Assembly (NCBI GenBank): GCA_046348545.1
Contig: JAXMEB010000002.1
Span: 434,001-498,000 of the forward strand
Origin: JAXMEB01 sp046348545
GTDB lineage: Bacteria; Pseudomonadota; Gammaproteobacteria; Berkiellales; Berkiellaceae
Direction: 5' to 3'
DNA: 64,000 nucleotides
The number at the start of each line of letters is the position of its first letter. Positions within the stretch are counted from its first letter, which is position 1. The position numbers and the translations under genes were made by a program. Positions 49,859 through 58,447 of this stretch are shown one piece after another. The notes below the pieces were generated by a model. That model did no database searches. It was not told the origin of the DNA and saw nothing but the letters and a program-made list of their open reading frames with translations.

Positions 49859-51247
49859 ATGGAAACTGAACATCAAAATACTCCCCCAACAGAGTTTCTA
49901 CCTTTTTTAAGAAGTCTTCTGACCGCAGATAGAAATTATCCGTGGCTCGCTGAATTTTATGTCAAATCCATTCAAGAACCTTACACGCAATTTATTGAAG
50001 ATACTCTCTTTGATAGCAATAAATATGGAAAATTTTACCCATATGCAGTTCCTATTGATAAATTGAGAATTTTAAAAAGTTATTTTACCAGAGAAGCGGT
50101 TGAGCCATTTAATATCAGAGAAGTGCTCAGACCTTTAAAATTAAAAATTGCAAGCGATACACAAAATGATAATTTTGCATGGCCAGCACAAAGGGTCCAA
50201 AGCAATTTAATTTGGCAGCTTCAAAATCAATTAAGTTCCGCAATCACCAGAAATTTGGTGCCTGTTGATACGTTTGTCTCAGAAGATGCCCATATCACGT
50301 TGCGCGAATTAATAGGTTTGCAGATTCTTTTTTACATGAAGAGAAAAGTTCATGCTTTGGAAAGATCAGATGTCTCTACTCAAACGCTAAATGATCTAAA
50401 AAAATGGATCGAAAAAGAGATTGGAAATAGGGTCCCTAAAAAATTAGATTTAAGCCCTAAAAAATTAAAAGAACAACAGGCTAGTCTGAGGGTGTCGGAC
50501 ATATCGAATAGAAATATGTCTGATTCGCTCATTTATTTTTTTAATGGTGCGACTAGGCTGCCTATCTGTGTACAACTTGAGTATATTAAATTATCGAACA
50601 TAGCTAATAATTTTAAAATTAATGTTGAGTATTTTGCGAATCAAAAGTGGAAGGCGAAGGATCTGTATCTTAATTTACCGCTTGCAAGCTTAAGATTTTT
50701 CCTCGACATGGCGTTACTAGCATTGTTACCTTATCGAGTCCTTAGAACATTAGTGAATGAAATTACGAGTAGCTCTTTTAAGATCATTCGAAATTTAACG
50801 AGAAATATAATTCCCTCATCAGCTGGCGCTAGAATCGGCTTAGCATCATTGTATTATAGCTCTCAAGCTGCCTTCTATGCGTTCTTATTGCTTAGCATGG
50901 GCTTGCCCTTGTTTCCTAACCCGATTTCATGGTTGCCGCAAGGCTTCCTTTATGCAGTACCTGTGATTGCGGGGGGTTACTACTTGAGTGTCATGTCTGG
51001 CGGATTTCTCTATAAAATTTTCTCTCACAACAAGTCAAAGGTTCCTGATTCAAAATCTCAGAATTTGGAATGGCTGCCTTTCAAACCACACCCAACAGAA
51101 CATAGACCAGAACCCAACCTAGCTTTATATGATTTTCCAAAGCCATTTCGGATTATAAATGCTTATGAAAATTGGGGTCCATTTATCCCTAAGCCAAACT
51201 TCGTACCCGACGATCTGAAATTGGGTCCTGTAGCGCCAGCAGCTTAG
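49859..51247 (+). CDS. Unrecognised membrane-containing protein, possible effector
   Basis: 462 aa from the ATG at 49859. A soluble N-terminal 270 residues (PWLAEFYVKSIQEPYTQFIE, then helical) precede three or four hydrophobic helices (LRFFLDMALLALLPYRVL, YSSQAAFYAFLLLSMGLPLF and GFLYAVPVIAGGYYLSVMSG). The tail is Pro-rich (PFKPHPTEHRPEPN). No known family. Directly next to an IS5-like remnant. Confidence 0.6.
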   Translation: METEHQNTPPTEFLPFLRSLLTADRNYPWLAEFYVKSIQEPYTQFIEDTLFDSNKYGKFYPYAVPIDKLRILKSYFTREAVEPFNIREVLRPLKLKIASDTQNDNFAWPAQRVQSNLIWQLQNQLSSAITRNLVPVDTFVSEDAHITLRELIGLQILFYMKRKVHALERSDVSTQTLNDLKKWIEKEIGNRVPKKLDLSPKKLKEQQASLRVSDISNRNMSDSLIYFFNGATRLPICVQLEYIKLSNIANNFKINVEYFANQKWKAKDLYLNLPLASLRFFLDMALLALLPYRVLRTLVNEITSSSFKIIRNLTRNIIPSSAGARIGLASLYYSSQAAFYAFLLLSMGLPLFPNPISWLPQGFLYAVPVIAGGYYLSVMSGGFLYKIFSHNKSKVPDSKSQNLEWLPFKPHPTEHRPEPNLALYDFPKPFRIINAYENWGPFIPKPNFVPDDLKLGPVAPAA

Positions 51248-51429
51248 CTAGGGCGTCTCCCTAAAGTTTCAACCACACAAGTATTGCGACGACAGTTAAT
51301 GCTGCCATGAACATTACTTTTGTTTTATCATATACTCTTCACAGCTGCATTTTCGGGGTTGTTGCCTTCGCGATTCTCACCGCAGTCATGTACCTTGTGT
51401 ACACTCCTGCGTCTCGAACGCTCGGCGCC

Positions 51430-51457
51430 TACCCGAAAAATCATCTGTTGTGGGTAT
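51430..51457 (-). repeat. Dispersed 28-bp repeat, copy 2
   Basis: Reverse complement of 27459-27486 with one mismatch (TACCCGAAAAATCATCTGTT then GTGGGTAT). Confidence 0.75.
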
Positions 51458-51497
51458 ATCTATACAAAGGAATCAGGCATGGTATACTTTGTTTTCT

Positions 51498-51522
51498 GGA
51501 TTCCCGCTTTCGCGGGAATGAC
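51498..51522. repeat. GGATTCCCGC/GCGGGAATGAC palindromic repeat
   Basis: GATTCCCGCTTTCGCGGGAA, then TGAC: an 8-bp stem of the very widespread bacterial extragenic palindrome type. Single copy seen. Confidence 0.6.
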
Positions 51523-51578
51523 TACCTAAATGTGATTTTAATTACACGTAGCAGCACTTGCAACTTTAGGGACACGCC

Positions 51579-52877
51579 CTAGAGTTTCAGGATGCAATCT
51601 AAGTAGGCTTTAACTTCTTTGAAAAGAGGATGACTTGCATAATTGATGAGCACATATTCCAATACATCTTTAGCTTTTTTATCTTCGTTTAGTTTCTCGC
51701 TGTATATTTTCGCAAGAAAAAGATAAGCTTCTGGAATATTGAAGTCATTCTGGCAATATTGATGCAAATTCGTAAGGGCTTGAGCAGCCAGCTGATAACG
51801 ATGAAGATCATTTAAAACACTTGAAAGTGAAATAGCAACTTGGACTTCCTCAAGATGAAAGTCTGGCATTTTTCGCCATACAGTCTCATAAATCTCAGCG
51901 GCATGAATGCCGTGATTTCTTGCTAATAGCTTACGAATGAAGTTTCTTGAATGATGGTTTAGGGATTTTAGATCATTTGTCTTGATTAATATCTCATGAT
52001 AGTGTTGGTGAAGATCTAGGTTCAATGAATCAATGTTAATTGCTTTTTCTAATAATTCTATAGCTTCTTTGAACTCTCCTGCAGCAATTTTAGCATTCGC
52101 ATGTTTCAGAAATTGCTGAGATGATGCCTTGAGCGATTTATTCTCTATCCCTCGTTCAGTTGGCCATTCTGATTCATTGAGTTTAAAATGATGCTGAAAC
52201 AAAACGTACCCCATGACCAGGTACATTACGACCGTGAAATAAAGGCTCAAATAGCATATTAAGAGATAAAGTACCAGATTGGGTAATGAGTCTGATAGCA
52301 GATAAGCAGCTAATCCTAACAGTCCAATTAATACAAGTGCAATAAAATTGATGGCAAGATATGAAACCCCTAAGGAATGTATTAATTGCATCATCAGAAT
52401 TGGATTTAATGCTCTTGGTAAGCTTTTTTCAACAAAAAGCAACATTAAAATAGCAGGTAAAAACAAAACCCCCAAGAATGCACTTGTGTACATTAAAAAT
52501 TCCAATTCTTTTTCACGAAGTGTAACGGCGACAAATCCAAGAATAAGAAAAAGTAATATATGTTGCGCTATAGATAGTTTATCGAAATTTTCGTAGGTTT
52601 CGAGCCAAGATGGCGTATGTTGACGTCCTAAAGCAATATTTTGAATCATTGGAAGAGAAATCGAAAAAAATAATAGCAATATCAAAACAGATAATAAAAT
52701 TGACATAAAAAAATTATCAATCACAGGAAGCTTAATGGCACTGACTGCAATGACAGAAAGGAACACGGCACTCAAAGGATAGAGAGGGTATCCAAATAAG
52801 TAGGGCAGCTTTCGCCAAAGCGGTGTATTATTTACAGTCACGGTAAGATCAATCATCTTTTGGTTGCTACTACTCAT
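51579..52877 (-). CDS. Membrane protein with C-terminal TPR domain
   Basis: 432 aa. About six hydrophobic helices in residues 20-225 (for example LSIAQHILLFLILGFVAV and AINFIALVLIGLLGLAAYLL), then a cytoplasmic C-terminal part of TPR-like helical pairs (AAGEFKEAIELLEKAINIDS and YLFLAKIYSEKLNEDKKAKD). The last residues and the TAG stop fall on the inverted end of the adjacent IS remnant, so the original C-terminus may have been altered. No function known. Confidence 0.65.
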   Translation of the reverse strand: MSSSNQKMIDLTVTVNNTPLWRKLPYLFGYPLYPLSAVFLSVIAVSAIKLPVIDNFFMSILLSVLILLLFFSISLPMIQNIALGRQHTPSWLETYENFDKLSIAQHILLFLILGFVAVTLREKELEFLMYTSAFLGVLFLPAILMLLFVEKSLPRALNPILMMQLIHSLGVSYLAINFIALVLIGLLGLAAYLLSDSLPNLVLYLLICYLSLYFTVVMYLVMGYVLFQHHFKLNESEWPTERGIENKSLKASSQQFLKHANAKIAAGEFKEAIELLEKAINIDSLNLDLHQHYHEILIKTNDLKSLNHHSRNFIRKLLARNHGIHAAEIYETVWRKMPDFHLEEVQVAISLSSVLNDLHRYQLAAQALTNLHQYCQNDFNIPEAYLFLAKIYSEKLNEDKKAKDVLEYVLINYASHPLFKEVKAYLDCILKL

Positions 52878-52899
52878 AATAATAGCTGAAAGGATCTCG

Positions 52900-53793
52900 C
52901 TATTTTTTCGAGAACGCTAAATAACGATGTGCATGTATGGCTGGCAAAAACGGTTCTGGATCTATTTGCAGATCAGCGCGGATCATCCGGTCTTTGTTTT
53001 TCGCTTTCTTTTGTGTGGGCGGCTTAAAAATAGGAGATATTGAAGTTGTGGCAGGATAAAAAATTGGGATAGGCCCTTTAATCATTAGACGCTTCTGATC
53101 TGTAAACAGGATATTTGCCCTAAGATGGGGCGCCAATTCTTGTACCAGGGCTAATGGCTCTAAGTGAGAGAGGGATTCTAAGTTTCGTAACTGATACTCA
53201 ATGCCCATATCTTGAGCTCGTTTTGATAATAGCGCTTTAGCTTGTTCCTTGGAAATTTTGCGTATTGAGCGAGTATGCGCCCAAGTCCAGGTTATTTTAA
53301 GAGGGGCTTCTGTTAACACGGGAATGCTTCGATAGCATTGTTTCAGATGTAGTCTTGCTAGCCCCATTTTTTTTAGCGCTGTTGAAGTTCCACCTTCTCG
53401 CTTACTCAGCGTTGATTCTAATGCGGTGACAAATGTCTTATCGTTTAATTTAAGTTTTTCCTTTTTGAGCATTAAGACCATCCGCTTAAAATGATGTTTA
53501 GCTTCGTTCAGTGCTTCAACCATTCGCAAGGTCTCATAAGAGGAGGCGATAATGCCTGCACAAATGATAATTTCTTTCGGGGCTTGCGTATCCTCATATT
53601 CAAGTGCACTTAGCACAGCATAAGCGCGTTCTCGATGTGAAAGTTGAGAAAAGTAAGATGACGGACCATCCTGTAGCCAAGCCATCAAGCTAGAATCCGC
53701 TAACAGACAATGCTTTAGGTTTTGTAAGCAAGCTTGCAATTTTTCATAGGCTTCAATGACATCAATATAGCGTTCTGATGCAAGCATAGACAT
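52900..53793 (-). CDS. Tus-like replication terminus-binding protein
   Basis: 297 aa from MSMLASERYIDVIEAYEKLQ (a start at 53817 is possible). Residues about 155-205 (LKQCYRSIPVLTEAPLKITW followed by WAHTRSIRKISKEQAKALL) align with E. coli Tus ([20 protein letters not shown] then NKHIIKNLHRDEVLAQL). The later LMIKGPIPIFYPA also matches a Tus beta-strand (LKIKRPVKVQPIA). Tus blocks replication forks at Ter sites. Similarity is distant but continuous over the core. The DNA-contact residues cannot be checked here. Confidence 0.62.
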   Translation of the reverse strand: MSMLASERYIDVIEAYEKLQACLQNLKHCLLADSSLMAWLQDGPSSYFSQLSHRERAYAVLSALEYEDTQAPKEIIICAGIIASSYETLRMVEALNEAKHHFKRMVLMLKKEKLKLNDKTFVTALESTLSKREGGTSTALKKMGLARLHLKQCYRSIPVLTEAPLKITWTWAHTRSIRKISKEQAKALLSKRAQDMGIEYQLRNLESLSHLEPLALVQELAPHLRANILFTDQKRLMIKGPIPIFYPATTSISPIFKPPTQKKAKNKDRMIRADLQIDPEPFLPAIHAHRYLAFSKK

Positions 53794-53840
53794 GTTTATA
53801 ATAGGTTTGGTATGCACTCAATTTAACGTCAGAGACAACC

Positions 53841-55526
53841 ATGAATCAAGACCTAAGTAATTCAACTATGAATTTAAACCATCTAGTTCATCTGGGCCAA
53901 GAGTATTTTACGTGGCTAAATAACTTTTTATGTGAGCCTAATGGATGGCCTAGATTCTCTCAAGCTCATCAAGCTTGGTGTGATGATATGATTAAATTGT
54001 GGAACCAGGAAGAGCTTTCAAGCGCCGAAGTTGAGGCATCTGGTTTTTTAAAACCTGCAAAGGATGACAAACGCTTCAAATTCAACGAATGGCAGTCTAA
54101 GCATTATTTTAAATTTTTGCAGCAAATGTATCTTTTGAATGCAAAGCATATTTTTCGTTTTATTGATGAAAATAAAACAAGCGATCGAAAATTGAATAGA
54201 AAAATTGACTTTGTGACTAAGCAATTTCTAGACGCTTTATCACCCAGCCATACGATATTTACGAACCCAGAGGTATTAAAAGCGACAATTGATACGAATG
54301 GTGAAAATTTGAGAAATGGATTGCAGAATTTTTTAAGTGACATGATTCGAAGTCAAGATATCTTTAGCATTCAAATGACTGATTCATCAGCATTTGAATT
54401 AGGATATCATCTTGCAGCAACTCCAGGAGAAGTGATATTTGAAAATGATTTGATGCAATTAATTCAATATCATCCGACAACGGAGATGGTGCTTGAAAAG
54501 CCCATTCTGATCATTCCACCTTGGATCAACAAATATTATATTTTAGATCTAAAACCTGATAATTCACTCGTTAAATGGTTGGTTGATGAAGGCTATACTG
54601 TTTTCATGATTTCTTGGGTTAACCCGGATAGCCTATTGCGAAACAAAGGGTTTGAAGACTATTTATTTGAGGGGCCTCTAGCGGCACTCGAAATGATCGA
54701 GCAGCGAATTGGTCAGATGCCAGTTGATCTGGTCGGATATTGTTTAGGTGGAACACTGTTATCAATCTTATTAGGGTATTTAAAGGACTCTCATCGGATT
54801 GCTAGCGCGACCTTTCTGACGACGTTGATTGATTTTTCGGACACAGGCGATATTGAGGTCTTTGTTGATGAAGCGCAAGTGAAAGCCATTGAAGCGAGAA
54901 TGGCAGAGAAGGGATACTTGGATGGGCGTTTGATCAATCAAACCTTTTCTATGTTAAGGGCAAATGATTTATTTTGGAATTACTTTGTTCAAAACTACTT
55001 ATTAGGTCGAACACCACCACCGTTCGATCTGCTGTATTGGAATTCGGATGCAACGAACATGCCTGAAAAGATGCATAGTTATTATTTGAGAAACATGTAT
55101 CTTGAAAACAATTTAATTCAAGGGAAATTGAAAGTTAATGACTATTCAATTGATTTAACAACCGTAAAAATTCCTGCATGTTTTATATCAACCGAATTGG
55201 ACCATATTGCGCCGTGGAAAACCACCTATCAAGGGGCGCTGGCATTGAGAGGACCGACGACATTTGTGTTGGGTGGTGCTGGTCATATCGCGGGTGTTGT
55301 GAATCCCCCTAAAAATAATAAATATGGGTTTCGGGTTCATCCTGGAAAATTATTACCCAATAGCGCTGAGGTGTGGTTTAATGAAGCCACTTGCTATGAA
55401 GGGTCATGGTGGAGATATTGGCAATCCTGGTTGAAATCCCTTTCAAGCAATCAGGTGCCCAAGAGAATCGTTCAAAATGGAATTGAACCTGCGCCGGGAA
55501 GATACGTTCGCAAAAAGGTCAGCTAA
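53841..55526 (+). CDS. phaC: Class I poly(3-hydroxyalkanoate) synthase
   Basis: 561 aa. Lipase-like box GYCLGG with the nucleophile Cys (about residue 297), Asp in ISTELDHIAPWKTT and His in GGAGHIAGVVNPP. N-terminal PhaC domain followed by the alpha/beta hydrolase core. It polymerises hydroxyacyl-CoA into storage granules. The related phaAB genes are not in the window. Divergent from the Tus-like gene. Confidence 0.95.
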   Translation: MNQDLSNSTMNLNHLVHLGQEYFTWLNNFLCEPNGWPRFSQAHQAWCDDMIKLWNQEELSSAEVEASGFLKPAKDDKRFKFNEWQSKHYFKFLQQMYLLNAKHIFRFIDENKTSDRKLNRKIDFVTKQFLDALSPSHTIFTNPEVLKATIDTNGENLRNGLQNFLSDMIRSQDIFSIQMTDSSAFELGYHLAATPGEVIFENDLMQLIQYHPTTEMVLEKPILIIPPWINKYYILDLKPDNSLVKWLVDEGYTVFMISWVNPDSLLRNKGFEDYLFEGPLAALEMIEQRIGQMPVDLVGYCLGGTLLSILLGYLKDSHRIASATFLTTLIDFSDTGDIEVFVDEAQVKAIEARMAEKGYLDGRLINQTFSMLRANDLFWNYFVQNYLLGRTPPPFDLLYWNSDATNMPEKMHSYYLRNMYLENNLIQGKLKVNDYSIDLTTVKIPACFISTELDHIAPWKTTYQGALALRGPTTFVLGGAGHIAGVVNPPKNNKYGFRVHPGKLLPNSAEVWFNEATCYEGSWWRYWQSWLKSLSSNQVPKRIVQNGIEPAPGRYVRKKVS

Positions 55527-55529
55527 TCT

Positions 55530-56354
55530 ATGTACATTCAAGGTATCTTAAGAAAACTCATTCCTTTGCAGCGCGAAGTCGTAGTATATCAACTTCCATT
55601 GAGTGATGAACTGATTTCGTTGAACGAACATTTGGGAAAAACAATTTCACTCACCTTTGAGGGGCAGATAAATTGTGTTGCTTGTAATCGTACTATTTCA
55701 AAAAGTTACCAACAAGGCTACTGTTTTCCTTGCACGCGAAAGCTCGCGCAATGTGATTTTTGTGTGATACAGCCTAATCGATGTCATTTTCATTTGGGCA
55801 CTTGCCGTGAACCAGAATGGGGATTGGCACATTGTATGATCCTCCATTGGGTCTACTTAGCGAATACCTCTTCACTCAAAGTGGGTATCACCAGGGCTCA
55901 TCAAGCACCCATACGTTGGATGGATCAAGGGGCCACAAGCGCATTACCCATCTATGAGGTTAAAACACGTCGACATTCTGGCTTTTTAGAAGCTCTTTTT
56001 GCTACCGAAATCTCGGATAAAACGCATTGGCAGAATATGTTAAAAGGCATTCCTCCAGATGTTGATTTGAATGAAGCTAGACTCCAGTTGAGGGCGAAGC
56101 TTTCTACAGGACTCCAAGACGTTATGGAACGCTTTGAGCCGGAAAGTATTGAGTGGATAGAGAATCCAAAATTGTATGAATTTCACTATCCTGTCCTTGA
56201 ATATCCTACTAAAATTAAAGCATTTAATTTTGATAGTAATCCAGTTGTTCTCAGTAAATTATTAGGGATCAAGGGGCAATATCTTATTTTTGAAGAGGGT
56301 GTACTAAATGTTAGGAAGTTTTCTGGTTATAACGTTGGGTTTAAAATTGAATGA
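55530..56354 (+). CDS. DUF2797 protein
   Basis: 274 aa. INCVACNRTISKSYQQGYCF and CTRKLAQCDFC form a zinc-binding Cys cluster; CREPEWGLAHCMILHWVYLA followed by SSLKVGITRAHQAPIRWMDQ is the family signature, related to the GIY-YIG nuclease fold. Role unknown; nucleic-acid binding is plausible. Starts 3 bp after phaC, so the two are translated together. Confidence 0.85.
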   Translation: MYIQGILRKLIPLQREVVVYQLPLSDELISLNEHLGKTISLTFEGQINCVACNRTISKSYQQGYCFPCTRKLAQCDFCVIQPNRCHFHLGTCREPEWGLAHCMILHWVYLANTSSLKVGITRAHQAPIRWMDQGATSALPIYEVKTRRHSGFLEALFATEISDKTHWQNMLKGIPPDVDLNEARLQLRAKLSTGLQDVMERFEPESIEWIENPKLYEFHYPVLEYPTKIKAFNFDSNPVVLSKLLGIKGQYLIFEEGVLNVRKFSGYNVGFKIE

Positions 56355-56366
56355 AGACTAACTATC

Positions 56367-56882
56367 ATGTATGATATTAAAATTCTTAAAAATTCAGAAG
56401 AAACCAAAGAGATGACTTCAGAGCATGAGCGGAAACTGGGGATTGATATATCACAGGACATTGAAAATCTTGTGGTCGTAGAAGGGCGTGAAGCAGCCCT
56501 TGTCGAATTCATGATACCTGAGAGCGAAGTCCTAATACCTAACCTCACCGAGCCGGATCACATTAGCAGTAGAGCATCTCAAGCGATTAAAGAGGTTCCT
56601 AATCCGGTACAAGCTGGAGTATTGCCTCATTATGTTTCAATTGATTTTCAAGGGTGTGAATTGAATGTGAATTTTTATGATTCCATATCAAAGCCGATTA
56701 GCCCACACGAAATCATTAAGCCAGAATTAGATCATATTCACTTAGAACCGCAACAGCCTGAGGAGATCAAGTCCACCGTGCCAGCAGCAAATCAGGGCGC
56801 TCAAGAGTCAGAATTATCGCCATTGCCACCAAACCAAGGAGGCGACGTGCCTTCGCCGCCAGATCCCATTTGGTTCGCTTGA
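56367..56882 (+). CDS. Unrecognised acidic, Pro-rich 171-aa protein
   Basis: Soluble and acidic; ends in a Pro-rich tail (ELSPLPPNQGGDVPSPPDP). YVSIDFQGCELNVNFYDSIS is the only folded-looking part. It starts 12 bp after the DUF2797 gene and is probably in the same transcript. Possibly a granule-associated or exported protein; no evidence beyond context. Confidence 0.55.
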   Translation: MYDIKILKNSEETKEMTSEHERKLGIDISQDIENLVVVEGREAALVEFMIPESEVLIPNLTEPDHISSRASQAIKEVPNPVQAGVLPHYVSIDFQGCELNVNFYDSISKPISPHEIIKPELDHIHLEPQQPEEIKSTVPAANQGAQESELSPLPPNQGGDVPSPPDPIWFA

Positions 56883-56904
56883 TCTAACCTTCAAGGCTAA
56901 ATTT

Positions 56905-58272
56905 TCAGCGTGATTTTAATGATGGACTGAATCCTTTTTTAATGCTTTGAAAAGGGTACTCGTTCAAGTTAACTTCTTTGAAGACCAATTTACAGAGTCC
57001 AACAATACCAACCACATTAATCAGCAGCATACAATTCATAAAAATATCTGCTAAGGACCATACCATATTGACGGTGAAAAGCGTCCCTAATGGTATGAAG
57101 AGAGTAAATAAGAACTGAAAATAGGGCACCCACTTCCTTGAAAATAAGTATTCAATTGCTCTGTCTGCACAGAAAGACCATGTCAAAATAGTCGTGTAAG
57201 CAAAAAATATTAGAATGATTGTAACGGTGGGCGCTGCGAGGTGATCGCCAAGCCCAGATTTAAATGCTTCCACGCACATGATGGTGCTTTCAACGCCAGG
57301 TAGCATCCAAGCATCAGTGACCATTAGAACCAGCCCAGTCATCATACAGACTATCATTACAATAATAGGTGGAATGGTACTGATTAAACCTTGAGTCAAA
57401 GCAACTTGTCGCTGAGAGAGCTCAGGATTGTCTACAGAAGAATGGATGATAGGGGCTAATCCAACTCCTACATCGGTTGCGAATAACCCCCTATCAAAAC
57501 CAGTGCGAATGGCTTCTAAGACCGTGAATCCCATCACGCCGCCCATGACAGTTGATGGACTAAATGCGCCATTGAAGATGAGGTGGAAACTCGGCAAGAC
57601 TTTATCCAGATTCTGAAAGATAATTAATAAGCAAGTCGAGATATACCCCAGTGCCATAAATGGCACAATGATGGAGACAACTTTATTAAATCGCTTTAGA
57701 CCCCCAAAAATAACGAGACCAACCAAAAGACTCATAGCAACACCAGAAGTGAGCGGATGAACGCCTGATTGAGACATGGGTAAAGCCACAGAATGCATTT
57801 GAACCCAATTTCCAACAGTCATCGCACCACAAATAGTTGCCAAGGCAAATAACTTTGCGAGGAATGGCAAATTAAGTCCCTTCTCTAAATAATACATTGG
57901 TCCACCAAAAAAACCCCCATTGGGATGTTTTTGGCGGTATAGAACACCGAGTGTACAGCCTGTGAATTTGATTGCGGCCCCAAGCAGTGCCATGACCCAC
58001 ATCCAGAATAATGAACCAGGACCGCCTGCCTTTAGCGCAACAGCAATTCCGGCAATATTTCCGGTGCCCAAATTACCGCCTAAAACCGCAGCAACAGCGC
58101 TAAATGAAGAGGGTTTGCCGCTTGGATCGCGCTCTAACAAAAAAAGCTTAAATCCTCTTGGAAATTTAACAATTTGGAGAAATTTAAGTTTATAAGATAA
58201 ATAAGCGCCTAATATAAAGATGATAGGGATAATTAGAAAATCAGATAAGAAGTGTTTAATGACGTCAATCAT
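56905..58272 (-). CDS. Sodium:alanine (AGCS family) symporter
   Basis: 455 aa with about 10-11 membrane helices. The family motif GNLGTGNIAGIAVALKAGGP (about 58-77) and FGGPMYYLEKGL are clear, as is IRTGFDRGLFATDVGVGLAP. It imports alanine or glycine with Na+. Confidence 0.93.
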   Translation of the reverse strand: MIDVIKHFLSDFLIIPIIFILGAYLSYKLKFLQIVKFPRGFKLFLLERDPSGKPSSFSAVAAVLGGNLGTGNIAGIAVALKAGGPGSLFWMWVMALLGAAIKFTGCTLGVLYRQKHPNGGFFGGPMYYLEKGLNLPFLAKLFALATICGAMTVGNWVQMHSVALPMSQSGVHPLTSGVAMSLLVGLVIFGGLKRFNKVVSIIVPFMALGYISTCLLIIFQNLDKVLPSFHLIFNGAFSPSTVMGGVMGFTVLEAIRTGFDRGLFATDVGVGLAPIIHSSVDNPELSQRQVALTQGLISTIPPIIVMIVCMMTGLVLMVTDAWMLPGVESTIMCVEAFKSGLGDHLAAPTVTIILIFFAYTTILTWSFCADRAIEYLFSRKWVPYFQFLFTLFIPLGTLFTVNMVWSLADIFMNCMLLINVVGIVGLCKLVFKEVNLNEYPFQSIKKGFSPSLKSR

Positions 58273-58447
58273 TCAGTTTAGTTAAATTTCAAAAGAATTT
58301 AGAGGATTCTACAGATGAGGGTGCATATGGTCAATTTTAGTTTGATATGTGTTATTCAACCCACATAATTGATATGTCTATCTCAAAAGTTTAATGTAGT
58401 ATTAAAATCAATTAAAGAAAAGAGCTGTGATTATTTAGAGGGATCTT

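Larger units (their letters stand above)
51248..51582. mobile_element. IS5-like remnant/MITE with 25-bp inverted ends
   Basis: CTAGGGCGTCTCCCTAAAGT at 51248 and, inverted, CTAGGGCGTGTCCCTAAAGT at 51582. CTAG is at both ends, possibly the target duplication. On the minus strand the left end encodes FMAALTVVAILVWLKL-stop (51261-51311), like the C-terminus of IS5/IS1031 transposases. The middle contains the 28-bp dispersed repeat and a GCGGGAAT hairpin, so it is a deleted element with insertions. Confidence 0.65.

Noticed and set aside
51307..51582. Plus-strand reading frames inside the IS5-like remnant
   Set aside because: They run through inverted ends and dispersed repeats; the only meaningful coding there is the minus-strand transposase tail.
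53794..53840. Ter-like site between the Tus-like gene and phaC
   Set aside because: GGTATGCACTCAATTTAAC shares only a few bases with the Ter consensus and lacks the GTTGTAAC core.
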